Shown piece after piece: positions 40,685 to 48,767 of a DNA stretch of 64,000 nt. A program made the translations under genes and the position numbers. Numbering within the stretch: position 1 is the stretch's first letter; each line of letters begins with the position of its first letter. The notes under the pieces are model-generated. The model was not told the DNA's origin and did not search any database. It saw only the letters and a program-made list of their open reading frames with translations. The DNA is from Caulobacter sp. UNC358MFTsu5.1 (GTDB taxonomy: Bacteria > Pseudomonadota > Alphaproteobacteria > Caulobacterales > Caulobacteraceae), in contig NZ_JONW01000011.1 of NCBI RefSeq assembly GCF_000712075.1, forward strand, positions 1-64,000, given 5' to 3'.

Positions 40685-41025
40685 CAGACCACGGTCTCCG
40701 CGGAGGACTTGTTGGAAGCGGGCTTGCCGGAATCCGTCCGGGACGGGGCGGGGGCCTTGCGGGGCTTCTTCGGGACCCAGTTCAGCAGTTGGCCCTCGCC
40801 CAGCATCAGCAGGCGCTCCTCGCCGTCCAGGGTGAACAGCACCAGGCGGCGGGTGGGGTCCAGGACCAGGGTCTCGACCACCTGCATCCGGCGGTCCTTG
40901 CGCAGGGCGGTCATGCGCGACAGCGCGTCGGGTCCCCACTTGCGCAGCGCCACGCCGGCCAGCCCCACCAGGCCCAGGGTGATGGCCAGGGCGGCGACGG
41001 CGCGGATCAGTTCGAAGATGTCCAT
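40684..41025 (-). CDS. fliO: Flagellar protein FliO
   Basis: A 113-residue single-pass membrane protein that assists assembly of the FliP complex. One N-terminal helix (LIRAVAALAITLGLVGLAGVAL) precedes the cytoplasmic motif MQVVETLVLDPTRRLVLFTLDGEERLLMLGEG, typical of FliO. It is the first gene of the fliO-fliP pair and divergent from flgB. Confidence 0.92.
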   Translation of the reverse strand: MDIFELIRAVAALAITLGLVGLAGVALRKWGPDALSRMTALRKDRRMQVVETLVLDPTRRLVLFTLDGEERLLMLGEGQLLNWVPKKPRKAPAPSRTDSGKPASNKSSAETVV

Positions 41026-41128
41026 GACGCCTGGGAATGAGGAGGGGCTGAACGAGTACGGATGAGTCGCGAAGGAGAATAGCGCAGGGCGCGACCCGGG
41101 GCCGCACCCTTGGTGTGCAGCACGGTCC

Positions 41129-41143
41129 TTAATGCGTGATTAA
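41129..41143. promoter_or_regulatory. CtrA box upstream of flgB
   Basis: TTAA-TGCGTGA-TTAA is an exact TTAA-N7-TTAA CtrA-binding site, ending 15 bases before the flgB start. It also lies in the shared region with divergent fliO. Confidence 0.85.
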
Positions 41144-41158
41144 CCCTGTTTCTTCACC

Positions 41159-41617
41159 ATGACTCGCATGGGTCCCGATGACATTCCCCTGTTCGCGATG
41201 CTGAAGAGCCGCATGGGCTATCTGTCCCAGCGGCAGAAGGTCATTGCGCAGAACGTCGCCAACGCCGACACGCCGGACTACCAGCCGCGCGACCTGAAGG
41301 CCTACAGCTTCAAGGCGTCGCTGGACCAGCAGGCGACCGGCCAGCCCTATCGCGGCGGGCCGGTGTCGTCGCAGGCCACCAGCGGCGTTCAGATGGTCGC
41401 CACCAGCGCCGCCCACATGGCGCCGTCCAAGCCGTACAGCCCGTGGCGCTCGCCCGAGCAGGCCGACAGCGAGACCACCCTCGACGGCAATTCGGTGACG
41501 CTCGAGGACCAGATGCTCAAGATGACCGACGCGCGCATGAACTACGACGCGGCCGTCGGTTTCTACCAGAAGTCCATGGCCATGCTGAAGACGGCCACGC
41601 GCCGTCCGGGCAGCTAG
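41159..41617 (+). CDS. flgB: Flagellar basal-body rod protein FlgB
   Basis: A 152-residue proximal rod protein. FlgB marks are QRQKVIAQNVANADTPDYQPRDLKAYSF at the N-terminus and MLKMTDARMNYDAAVGFYQKSMAMLKTA at the C-terminus, which form the D0 coiled coil. A start at 41168 is an alternative. It heads the flgB-flgC-fliE operon. Export does not use a cleaved signal peptide. Confidence 0.95.
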   Translation: MTRMGPDDIPLFAMLKSRMGYLSQRQKVIAQNVANADTPDYQPRDLKAYSFKASLDQQATGQPYRGGPVSSQATSGVQMVATSAAHMAPSKPYSPWRSPEQADSETTLDGNSVTLEDQMLKMTDARMNYDAAVGFYQKSMAMLKTATRRPGS

Positions 41618-41702
41618 CGTGTGGCAGCCGAAAGTGGCCGCCGGTTTCGGCGTCCGCCACACGCCAACTTTTAGTTTGGAGATTTTTTGCAAAAATCTCC
41701 AA
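41617..41702. repeat. Two intercistronic hairpins between flgB and flgC
   Basis: The first hairpin has 9-bp arms GCGTGTGGC/GCCACACGC (41617-41625 and 41656-41664) and an inner CCGAAA/TTTCGG stem. The second is a perfect 12-bp stem, TTGGAGATTTTT/AAAAATCTCCAA (41676-41702), with a three-base loop. The flgC ribosome binding site AAGGGGG begins at the end of the second hairpin. Confidence 0.85.
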
Positions 41703-41716
41703 GGGGGAACGCCTAG

Positions 41717-42136
41717 ATGACCGAGATCCGCTCCCAGTCGATGGCGACCATGGCCATCGCCGCCAGCGCCCTGAAGGCCCAGCAGGGCCGCATGCGGGTG
41801 ATCGCCGAGAATATCGCCAACGCCAATTCGACGGCCCGCACGGCCGGCGGCGATCCCTATCGCCGCCAGGTGCCGGTGTTCAAGCCGGCCCAGGTGGCCG
41901 GCGGCGAGGGCGTGGCCATGACCTCGGTCGATCCCGACCGCAGCGACTTCAAGACCGAGTACGATCCCGGCAACCCGGCCGCCGACGCCAAGGGCTACGT
42001 CAAGCTGCCCAACGTCGACACCCTGGTCGAGGCGCTGGACATGAAAGAGGCGCAGCGCGCCTACGAAGCCAACATGAACGTCATCGAGACGTCGCGCGCC
42101 ATGGAAGCGCGCACGCTCGACATCCTGCGCAAGTAA
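41717..42136 (+). CDS. flgC: Flagellar basal-body rod protein FlgC
   Basis: A 139-residue proximal rod protein. Marks are IAASALKAQQGRMRVIAENIANANSTARTAGGDPYRRQ and the C-terminal LVEALDMKEAQRAYEANMNVIETSRAMEARTLDILRK. It is the second gene of the operon, with GGGGG seven bases upstream. It lies after the two hairpins that may tune its translation. Confidence 0.96.
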   Translation: MTEIRSQSMATMAIAASALKAQQGRMRVIAENIANANSTARTAGGDPYRRQVPVFKPAQVAGGEGVAMTSVDPDRSDFKTEYDPGNPAADAKGYVKLPNVDTLVEALDMKEAQRAYEANMNVIETSRAMEARTLDILRK

Positions 42137-42148
42137 GGGACCTAGGCG

Positions 42149-42457
42149 ATGATCACCGCGCTCGCGGCCGCCAAGGCCTACGCCGCCCAGGGCTCCATGG
42201 CCATGCCGTCGATCGGCGGGGCCGAGGCCCCGAAGAAGGCCATGGACTTCGGCCAGATGCTGAAGTCGGCCATGACCGACACCCTGCACCAGACCCGCGC
42301 GGCCGAAACCAAGATGGCCCAGCAGGCGGCCGGCAAGGCCGAGCTCATCGACGTGGTCACCGCCATTTCCTCGGCCGAGGCCAGCCTGGACACGGTGATG
42401 GCCGTGCGCGACCAGGTGATCTCAGCCTACCAGGAAATCATGCGGATGCCGATCTAG
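42149..42457 (+). CDS. fliE: Flagellar hook-basal body protein FliE
   Basis: A 102-residue protein that joins the MS ring to the rod. Marks are MDFGQMLKSAMTDTLHQTRAAETKMAQQAAGKAELIDVVTAISSAEASLDTVMAVRDQVISAYQEIMRMPI. It ends the flgB-flgC-fliE operon, and a hairpin follows. Confidence 0.95.
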   Translation: MITALAAAKAYAAQGSMAMPSIGGAEAPKKAMDFGQMLKSAMTDTLHQTRAAETKMAQQAAGKAELIDVVTAISSAEASLDTVMAVRDQVISAYQEIMRMPI

Positions 42458-42465
42458 GGGCCGAC

Positions 42466-42488
42466 GGGCCTCGGCTAGGACGAGGCCC
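42466..42488. terminator. Hairpin between fliE and the convergent gene
   Basis: The stem GGGCCTCG/CGAGGCCC has a seven-base loop. It lies nine bases past the fliE stop and before the convergent gene ending at 42500. A U-tract is weak. Confidence 0.6.
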
Positions 42489-42499
42489 CCAAAGCGTCC

Positions 42500-42784
42500 C
42501 TAGGGCTTGCAGCCCAGCTGGATCCAGCAGCCGAACAGGTTGACCTGTTCCTCCGTCCAGGCGGGCGCGGGGAAGGGCGGCATGTCGCCCGACTGCACCT
42601 TGCCGTAGATGGCGCTCGACCACATCACCACGCTGTCATAGTTGCTGAGGTCCAGCTTGCCGCCGGTGACGTTCTTCATGTGGCTGATGTCGGTGCTGTT
42701 GAACAGCGGCGCGATATCGGTGGCGAAGCTGACGCTGGTCGGGCAGGTCAGGCCGGCGGCGAGCAGTTCACGAACGTTGGCCAT
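42500..42784 (-). CDS. Small cytochrome-like protein lacking the heme motif
   Basis: A 94-residue protein resembling small PSCyt1-type c-type domains: VSFATDIAPLFNSTDISHMK, then GKLDLSNYDSVVMWSSAIYGKVQSGDMPPFPAPAWTEEQVNLFGCWIQLGC. Where the family has CxxCH it reads TDISHMK, so heme attachment is lost. No signal peptide is apparent, so it is perhaps cytoplasmic. It lies 61 bases downstream of a c-heme lipoprotein gene and may be its partner. Its function is unknown. Confidence 0.75.
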   Translation of the reverse strand: MANVRELLAAGLTCPTSVSFATDIAPLFNSTDISHMKNVTGGKLDLSNYDSVVMWSSAIYGKVQSGDMPPFPAPAWTEEQVNLFGCWIQLGCKP

Positions 42785-42845
42785 GATGGCTTTCCCCTTC
42801 GAAGGAAATGGCTGGAGAGAATGGTTCGGCGGAAGGGTGTCGGCC

Positions 42846-44666
42846 CTATCGCCGGTAGACGAGTGCGCGGTTCTTGTTGGGAACCACCTGCGCGCCGGAG
42901 CTTGAGATGCCCGGCACGGATTCCGGCGTGCCCACGATGCCGCGCGCCAGGATCACGCTGAAGTCGCCGCCCAGGCTCTGGCCCTGGCTGCCGTGGCAGC
43001 CCATGCACCCGCCCATGTCGTGGCCGACGGTTTGGAAATAGGTGTTCTTGTGGGTGCCGCCGCCGGGCTCGTCGAACTGCGAGGCGTAGTCCGAATTGGC
43101 GCCCGTGCCGCCGACCCCGCCCACGGCGCCGACCAGGCCGCCGCTGAAGATCTGCAGCGGGCGGTTGGTCTCGACCATGATGTTGGCCAGGTAATAACTG
43201 GCCGGGTTCTTGTCGGTGTTCGGATCGTTACCCGTGTAGAAGCCGGGCTGGGTCTTGTCGATCGGCGTGTATTGCACGTTGACCAGCTTGTAGAAGGCCC
43301 ACGGCGAGCTCTTGATCTTGTTGGCGGTGTTGTAGGCGGCGATCGCCGCGTGGGCGGTCTTGTTGGCGTTGACGATCACCGGCGGGATCGGGTTGGCCCG
43401 GTAGTTGATGCAGACGAAGCCGCCGACCGGCAGGGCCGTGAGGGTCGAGGTGTTCAGGTAGTAGGCCTGGTTCTGCGGCAGCTGCGACGTGCTGGTCGTG
43501 CAGTAGGCGGCGTTTGCCGGGTTCAGGGTGACGTTCGGCGGCACCTGGCTGGGCGCGACGGTGCCGGTGTCGTTGAAGGTCAGGGCCGGGATCGTCGGGC
43601 AGGGCGCGCTCTGGTCCGACCGGCAGGGCGGCAGGCCGGCGACGGCGCCGTCGGCGTCCTCGACCGGCTTGCCGGCGGTGGTCAGGATGTTGTCGGCCTG
43701 TTCGAAGGTCGCGTAGATGAAATAGGGCGCCGAGGGGGTCTTCTGGATGATGTGCAGCGACACCAGGCCCCAGGTCGCCTCGTTGTAGCAGAGCGCGTCG
43801 CCCGTGCCCTCGTAGTAGCGGACCTTGGTGGTGTGGAACCGGGTCGCGTCTTCCTTGGCGGGGTTCAGCATCCGCCAGCCGGCCTTGATCTCGATGGTGT
43901 TGTTGGGAAGGCTGACATAGCTGGTCCCGCCGGGAGGCGGGTCGCCCTGGGTCTTGAAGTAGTTGATCGTCGCCGTGCGCAGGGCGCGCGAGGGACCGTT
44001 CACCGCCCCGATCTTCTGGACGTAGTCGAACTCGGCCCGGTTGGCCTTGGCCATGAAGCGGATCAGCTGCGGGGCGCTGTTGTCGGGGGTGGGCGTGGCC
44101 ACCCCGACCCCGGCGTACATGGCCGCCAGGGTGATCTCGGTGGTCTCGTCCAGATTGACCCAGGCCGCCTGGGCGGGCGGCTGGCCGCCGTTGCAGGGCG
44201 CGATCGGCGAGTTGTAGACGTCGGCGTAGGTCGGGATCTGATCGTAGGGCTGGGTGGCCCCGGCCGTGAAGATCTCGGCCTTGCCGCGGAAGGTCTGCCA
44301 GGTCAGCGGACGGGCGGCGCAGTTCGGGTCGCCGAACAGGCAGTCGGCGGCGGGCGTGTCGCGGTCGCCGACCGCGCCGGTCTGGATCTTGGCCGGCCAG
44401 TTCAGGGCGATGAATTCCTGCCAGGCGAAGGCGGCGGCTTGGTCGAGGGTGGCCTTGGCCGCCCCGCCGCCGTTGGGGTTGAGCTCGCCGGGCGGCGTGG
44501 AGCTGATGCTGATCGGCGTGGTCGCCAGCTCGGCCTTGGCCGCCCCGGTCGGCGCCTTGGCCGAGCAGGCCATCAGCAGGCCGCCGGCCAGAACGGCGCC
44601 CGCCGCGACCGCCGCCAGGCGGAGCAAGGACTTGGGGGCGGTCTTGGGGGAGGAGAGGCGGATCAT
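42846..44666 (-). CDS. Lipoprotein with one c-type heme site
   Basis: A 606-residue exported lipoprotein. The lipobox LMAC places the lipid-bearing cysteine at residue 34. The body is large and beta-rich with several Cys pairs and does not match a named enzyme I know. One heme-c motif, CMGCH, lies at residues 554-558 near the C-terminus (HDMGGCMGCHGSQGQS). A periplasmic or outer-membrane electron-transfer role is likely. A degenerate cytochrome-like gene follows. No oxidoreductase motif is evident to say what it acts on. Confidence 0.8.
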   Translation of the reverse strand: MIRLSSPKTAPKSLLRLAAVAAGAVLAGGLLMACSAKAPTGAAKAELATTPISISSTPPGELNPNGGGAAKATLDQAAAFAWQEFIALNWPAKIQTGAVGDRDTPAADCLFGDPNCAARPLTWQTFRGKAEIFTAGATQPYDQIPTYADVYNSPIAPCNGGQPPAQAAWVNLDETTEITLAAMYAGVGVATPTPDNSAPQLIRFMAKANRAEFDYVQKIGAVNGPSRALRTATINYFKTQGDPPPGGTSYVSLPNNTIEIKAGWRMLNPAKEDATRFHTTKVRYYEGTGDALCYNEATWGLVSLHIIQKTPSAPYFIYATFEQADNILTTAGKPVEDADGAVAGLPPCRSDQSAPCPTIPALTFNDTGTVAPSQVPPNVTLNPANAAYCTTSTSQLPQNQAYYLNTSTLTALPVGGFVCINYRANPIPPVIVNANKTAHAAIAAYNTANKIKSSPWAFYKLVNVQYTPIDKTQPGFYTGNDPNTDKNPASYYLANIMVETNRPLQIFSGGLVGAVGGVGGTGANSDYASQFDEPGGGTHKNTYFQTVGHDMGGCMGCHGSQGQSLGGDFSVILARGIVGTPESVPGISSSGAQVVPNKNRALVYRR

Positions 44667-44936
44667 CGACGGCGCTCCTGGTCAGCTCGTCTTCCCGGAA
44701 TTTCTTCCATAAGACGCAAGTGCATTGATATCGACCTATGAGGGAGTCTTAGGGCGAGTTTTGGCGCAGCGCAACTAGAGCGCGCGAAAAAGCCTTGTTC
44801 GCGTCATGGGTTTTTACGGCTCGCCAAAGCCGCGGCGTCGATCGTCCATGCGGAGAGGACGATCGGGCAGCAGGTTTCCGCCCCGTGGAAGGATCCCGGG
44901 CGACGCTGGACGACTGGTTCGAGTGAGGTTCCCGCC

Positions 44937-45203
44937 TCAGCGGGTGATGGTGATGTTCACCTGGGGCAGGGCGGCGATCCAGGTCGCGGCCACGGCCTGG
45001 GCCTCGTCCACCAGCCGGTGCACGTCAATAACGCCCCGCGCCGTGGCGATCATGCCGCCCCAGACGATCGCGTTCAGCAGGACCATGGCCGCGACGGCCC
45101 AGCGCAGGCGGGCCAGGGCGGCGCGGGCCCGCTTGCGGGCGGGCAGGACACGGGCTTCGAACGGCGAGGCCTGGAACGGGCGGCCGTCGACGGCGAGGGT
45201 CAT
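44937..45203 (-). CDS. Small membrane protein, 88 residues
   Basis: An 88-residue protein with one hydrophobic helix (WAVAAMVLLNAIVWGGMIA) at about residues 35-53. A basic, Arg-rich segment precedes it (RKRARAALARLRW) and an amphipathic C-terminal part follows. The codons end almost always in G or C, which supports coding. The family is not recognised. It is divergent from the ABC transporter operon. Confidence 0.65.
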   Translation of the reverse strand: MTLAVDGRPFQASPFEARVLPARKRARAALARLRWAVAAMVLLNAIVWGGMIATARGVIDVHRLVDEAQAVAATWIAALPQVNITITR

Positions 45204-45339
45204 GATGGGTCTCCTGGGAGCCGCTCCCCGTCGCGTCGCGCGCGCCGGGAATCAGCTGAAGCATTAGGCTTCCCATGCCGCGCGTTCTGACTGACTGTGA
45301 CAGGACGTCCCTGCGACAGCACGTCCCTCTCGGAGCCCC

Positions 45340-46104
45340 ATGACCGACGCGATCGTCCTGGACCAGGTGCGCAAGGCCTATGACGGCCAGACCGTCCTCC
45401 AGCCCGCCTCCCTGTCCATCGCCAGGGGCCAGTTCGTGGCCCTGGTCGGCGGGTCGGGGGCGGGCAAGACCACCCTGCTCAAGACGATCAACGGCCTGGT
45501 CGCGCCCGACGGCGGCCGGGTGCTGATCGACGGGGCGGCCGCCGCCGACCTCGACGGCCCGACCCTGCGGCGGCGCATCGGCTACGTCTTCCAGGAGGTG
45601 GGCCTGTTCCCGCACCTGACCGTGGCCGAGAACATTGGGATCGTCCCGACCCTGCTGGGCTGGGACGCCGCTGCGATCGGCGCGCGGACCGCCGAGCTGC
45701 TCGACCTGGTCGCCTTGCCGCGCGAGGTCGCCGCTCGACGTCCCGCCGCCCTGTCCGGCGGCCAGCGCCAGCGGGTGGGCGTGGCCCGGGCCCTGGCGGC
45801 GCGGCCCGCGATCCTGCTGATGGACGAACCGTTCGGGGCGCTGGACTCGGTGACCCGCATCGCCCTGGCCGACGACGTCCGCCGCCTGCACGACCAGCTT
45901 TCCCTGACCACGGTGATGGTCACCCACGACATCGCCGAGGCCGTGCTGCTGGCCGACCGGATCGTGGTGATGAGCCAGGGCCGGATCATCGCCGACGACA
46001 CGCCCCGGGCGCTGCTGGCCGGTCACCCGGACCCGGCCGTCGAGGCCCTGATGCAGGCCCCGCGCCGCCAGGCCGCCCGGATGCGGGAGATCGCCGGTGA
46101 GTAG
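45340..46104 (+). CDS. ABC transporter ATP-binding protein, OpuC/osmoprotectant type
   Basis: A 254-residue ATPase. Walker A is GGSGAGKTTLLKTINGL, the signature is ALSGGQRQRVGVARAL, Walker B is ILLMDEPFGALD, and the switch His is in VMVTHDIAEA. Fold and operon mate place it with glycine betaine/choline importers (ProV/OpuCA), though the CBS domains of those are missing. Its stop overlaps the next gene by eight bases. Confidence 0.9.
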   Translation: MTDAIVLDQVRKAYDGQTVLQPASLSIARGQFVALVGGSGAGKTTLLKTINGLVAPDGGRVLIDGAAAADLDGPTLRRRIGYVFQEVGLFPHLTVAENIGIVPTLLGWDAAAIGARTAELLDLVALPREVAARRPAALSGGQRQRVGVARALAARPAILLMDEPFGALDSVTRIALADDVRRLHDQLSLTTVMVTHDIAEAVLLADRIVVMSQGRIIADDTPRALLAGHPDPAVEALMQAPRRQAARMREIAGE

Positions 46105-47641
46105 CGGGCTCCTCTCCCTGTTGCCGGGCCGCCTGGCCTGGCACGTCGTGCTGTCGGCGGCGGCCCTGGGACTGGGGCTGCTGATCGCCCTGCCGATGGG
46201 CGTGCTGGCCGCCCGCAGCCCGCGCCTGCGCTGGCCGTCCCTGGCCCTGGCCGGACTGGTCCAGACCATTCCCAGCCTGGCCCTGCTGGCCCTGTTCTAT
46301 CCGTTGCTGCTGCTGCTCTCGAACCTGGCCAAGGGCGCGTTCGGCCACGGCTTCTCGGCCCTGGGCTTCCTGCCGTCGCTGCTGGCCCTGACCCTCTATT
46401 CGATGCTGCCGATCCTGCGGAACACGGTGACCGGCCTGACGGGCGTGGACCCGGCGGTGGTCGAGGCGGCGCGGGGCGTGGGCATGACCGACGGCCAGCG
46501 GCTGTGGCGGGTGGAGCTGCCCCTGGCCGCGCCGGTGATCATGGCCGGCGTGCGCACGGCGGCGGTGTGGACCATCGGGGCGGCGACCCTCTCCACGCCC
46601 GTCGGCCAGACCTCGCTGGGCGACTACATCTTCTCGGGGCTGCAGACCGAGAACTGGGCGATGGTCCTGACCGGCTGCGTCGCCTCGGCGGCCCTGGCCC
46701 TGGTGGTGGACCAGCTGCTGGGCCTGGTCGAGCGCGGGGCCGAGCGGCGCGACCGCCGGCTGTGGGGCGCGGGCCTGCTGGGCCTGGCGGTCGGCCTGGC
46801 CGTCGCTGTCGCGCCCCTGGCCGCCGACCTGGCGCCGCGACCGGCCCGCTACGTGATCGGGGCCAAGAACTTCTCCGAGCAGTACATCCTGGCCGAGCTG
46901 ATGGCCGACCGGCTGGAGGCGAAGGGCGCCCAGGTCGACCGCAAGATCAATCTGGGCTCGGCGGTGGCCTACCGCGCCCTCGCGGCCGGTGAGATCGACG
47001 CCTATGTCGACTATTCCGGCACGTTGTGGGCCAACGTCCTGGGCCGCAAGGACAACCCCGGCCGGGCCGCCGTGCTGGACGGCCTGCGGGCCGAGCTGAA
47101 GCGCCGCGACGGCGTGGTGCTGCTGGCCCCGCTGGGCTTCGAGAACGCCTACGCCCTGGCCATGCGCCGCGACCGCGCCCAGGCGCTGGGGATCAGGACC
47201 CTGTCCGACCTGGCCGCCAAGGCCCCGCAGCTGACCATGGGCGGCGACCTGGAGTTCTTCTCGCGGCCCGAATGGACCAGCGTCGAGACGACCTACGGCC
47301 TGAGGTTCAAGGCCAAGCGGCAGTTCCAGCCGACCTTCATGTACCGCGCCCTGGGCTCGGGCGAGGCCGACGTGATCTCGGCCTTCTCCAGCGACGGCCG
47401 TATCGCCGCCGACGACCTGGTGGTGCTGGGCGACCCCAAGGGCGCGCTGCCGCCGTACGACGCGGTGCTGCTGATCGCGCCGGGACGGGCGCAGGACCGC
47501 CGGCTGCGCGAGGCCCTGGCCGGGCTGGACGGCGCGATCACGGTGGAGGCGATGCAGCGCGCGAACTTCTCGGTGGATCGCGATGCGGGGAAGGTTTCGC
47601 CGAGCGAGGCGGCGCGGGCGCTGGAGACGGGGCTTCGGTGA
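46097..47641 (+). CDS. Fused ABC permease and substrate-binding protein, OpuC type
   Basis: A 514-residue fusion. Residues 1-215 are a permease with about six membrane segments and the EAA-type loop VVEAARGVGMTDGQRLWRVELPLAAPVIMAG. Residues 250-514 are an OpuAC-type binding domain (YVIGAKNFSEQYILAELMADRLE...GEIDAYVDYSGTLWANVLG...). The binding site is thus tethered to the membrane on the periplasmic side. Substrates of this group are quaternary amines such as glycine betaine, choline or carnitine. A GTG start overlaps the ATPase gene. No further subunit is needed. Confidence 0.9.
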   Translation: MSSGLLSLLPGRLAWHVVLSAAALGLGLLIALPMGVLAARSPRLRWPSLALAGLVQTIPSLALLALFYPLLLLLSNLAKGAFGHGFSALGFLPSLLALTLYSMLPILRNTVTGLTGVDPAVVEAARGVGMTDGQRLWRVELPLAAPVIMAGVRTAAVWTIGAATLSTPVGQTSLGDYIFSGLQTENWAMVLTGCVASAALALVVDQLLGLVERGAERRDRRLWGAGLLGLAVGLAVAVAPLAADLAPRPARYVIGAKNFSEQYILAELMADRLEAKGAQVDRKINLGSAVAYRALAAGEIDAYVDYSGTLWANVLGRKDNPGRAAVLDGLRAELKRRDGVVLLAPLGFENAYALAMRRDRAQALGIRTLSDLAAKAPQLTMGGDLEFFSRPEWTSVETTYGLRFKAKRQFQPTFMYRALGSGEADVISAFSSDGRIAADDLVVLGDPKGALPPYDAVLLIAPGRAQDRRLREALAGLDGAITVEAMQRANFSVDRDAGKVSPSEAARALETGLR

Positions 47642-47648
47642 CGAAGGT

Positions 47649-47714
47649 GGGGACATACACTCGCCCCACGGTCTCGCCAGGACGGCCACAGCGGTGGGGC
47701 GAGTGTGTGTCCCC
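47649..47714. repeat. GGGGACA palindrome with long loop
   Basis: The 21-base arms 47649-47669 and 47694-47714 (GGGGACAxACACTCGCCCCAC) differ at one position. A 24-base loop lies between them. It lies between convergent genes and may act as a bidirectional terminator. It belongs to the family at 13432-13502 and 50453-50478. Confidence 0.85.
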
Positions 47715-47729
47715 TGTGTCGCCCCCGGC

Positions 47730-48203
47730 CTAGTCCTCGTCCAGCGAAACCGGGATCGTCAGTCCGCGCTTGACCACCCCCAGCGCAACGTTGGTCGTGA
47801 ACTTGCGCACGTTGGGGTTCTCGATGGTCAGCCTCGCCATCAGCGCGTCATACGTCTCGGTGTCGGGGGCGGTGACCACCAGGATGAAGTCGGCCTCGCC
47901 GGTCACGTAGAAGGCCTGCTGCACGTGCTCCTGGCCCGCCAGCCAGGTGCGCAGCTGGGTCAGCAGCTCGGGCCGGTCGCGCTCGACCTCCAGCGAGACG
48001 ATGAAGAAGGTCGGCCGTCCCACCTTGCGCGGCTCCAGCACGGCGGTCTGGCGGACGATGACGCCGGCCTCCTTCAGCTTGCGCAGGCGACGCTGCACGG
48101 CCGAGGGCGACAGGGCCACCCGCTGGGCCAGGTCCTCGGAGGTGCGGCCCGCGTCCTCCTGGACGAGGTTGAGCAGCTGGCGGTCGAAGCGGTCGAGTTT
48201 CAT
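47730..48203 (-). CDS. Lrp/AsnC-family transcriptional regulator
   Basis: A 157-residue regulator. The N-terminal HTH is LDRFDRQLLNLVQEDAGRTSEDLAQRVALSPSAVQRRLRKLKEAGVI. The C-terminal RAM domain is FYVTGEADFILVVTAPDTETYDALMARL. Such proteins sense amino acids as octamers. It is divergent from the VOC gene at 48339 with a 135-base gap that may hold its operator. The ligand is unknown. Confidence 0.92.
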   Translation of the reverse strand: MKLDRFDRQLLNLVQEDAGRTSEDLAQRVALSPSAVQRRLRKLKEAGVIVRQTAVLEPRKVGRPTFFIVSLEVERDRPELLTQLRTWLAGQEHVQQAFYVTGEADFILVVTAPDTETYDALMARLTIENPNVRKFTTNVALGVVKRGLTIPVSLDED

Positions 48204-48338
48204 GGGAGCCAGCCTACGCCAAATCCAGGCGCGCGAACGCCGAATTTCCGCGTTCTGCGACCGGTCTTCGCCGCCAAACGACAGACCGGCGCGGCTACAC
48301 GTCACGGCGTCGTTTCGCTCCCCTGAAAGGTCGCTCCC

Positions 48339-48701
48339 TTGCTCGATCACCTCGAAATCCGCACCCGCCGCCTGGACGACTGCGTGGCCTTCTACCGCCA
48401 GGTCCTGGAACCCACCGGCTATCGCCTGGTGGTGGACGGTCCCAAGAAGGGCTTCGGCTCGAACGGCGGCCGGCTCGACTTCTGGATCTGCGAGGGCGAG
48501 CCGTCGGTCGACGTGCACTACGCCTTCGTCGCCGCCGACCGGGCGGCGGTCGACCGCGCCTGGGGCCTGGCCGGCCAGCACGGCGGCGTCCAGGAGCGGG
48601 TCCCGGCCGTGCTGCCGCAGATCCATCCCCACTACTACGCCGGCTTCGCCCACGATCCGGACGGCCGGCTGGTGGAGTTCGTCAGCCACGCGCCGGTGTG
48701 A
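48339..48701 (+). CDS. VOC-family (glyoxalase-like) protein
   Basis: A 120-residue vicinal-oxygen-chelate domain: LDHLEIRTRRLDDCVAFYRQVLEPTGYRLV, GFGSNGGRLDFWICEG and HYYAGFAHDPDGRLVEFVSHAPV. His at position 4 and Glu near position 114 are the expected metal ligands. A TTG start at 48339 fits the domain boundary, with AAAGG upstream. Divergent from an Lrp regulator, it may be controlled by it. Confidence 0.82.
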   Translation: MLDHLEIRTRRLDDCVAFYRQVLEPTGYRLVVDGPKKGFGSNGGRLDFWICEGEPSVDVHYAFVAADRAAVDRAWGLAGQHGGVQERVPAVLPQIHPHYYAGFAHDPDGRLVEFVSHAPV

Positions 48702-48767
48702 CGCAAAACCCAGCGTTCGCTCAGTTCCGGCTTGCGACGGTTTTGTGACAGTGCTTGTTGATCGCCC

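Noticed and set aside
44806..45267. 153-codon plus-strand frame
   Set aside because: Arg/Ala-rich composition; the minus-strand 88-residue frame has a membrane helix and better codon use.
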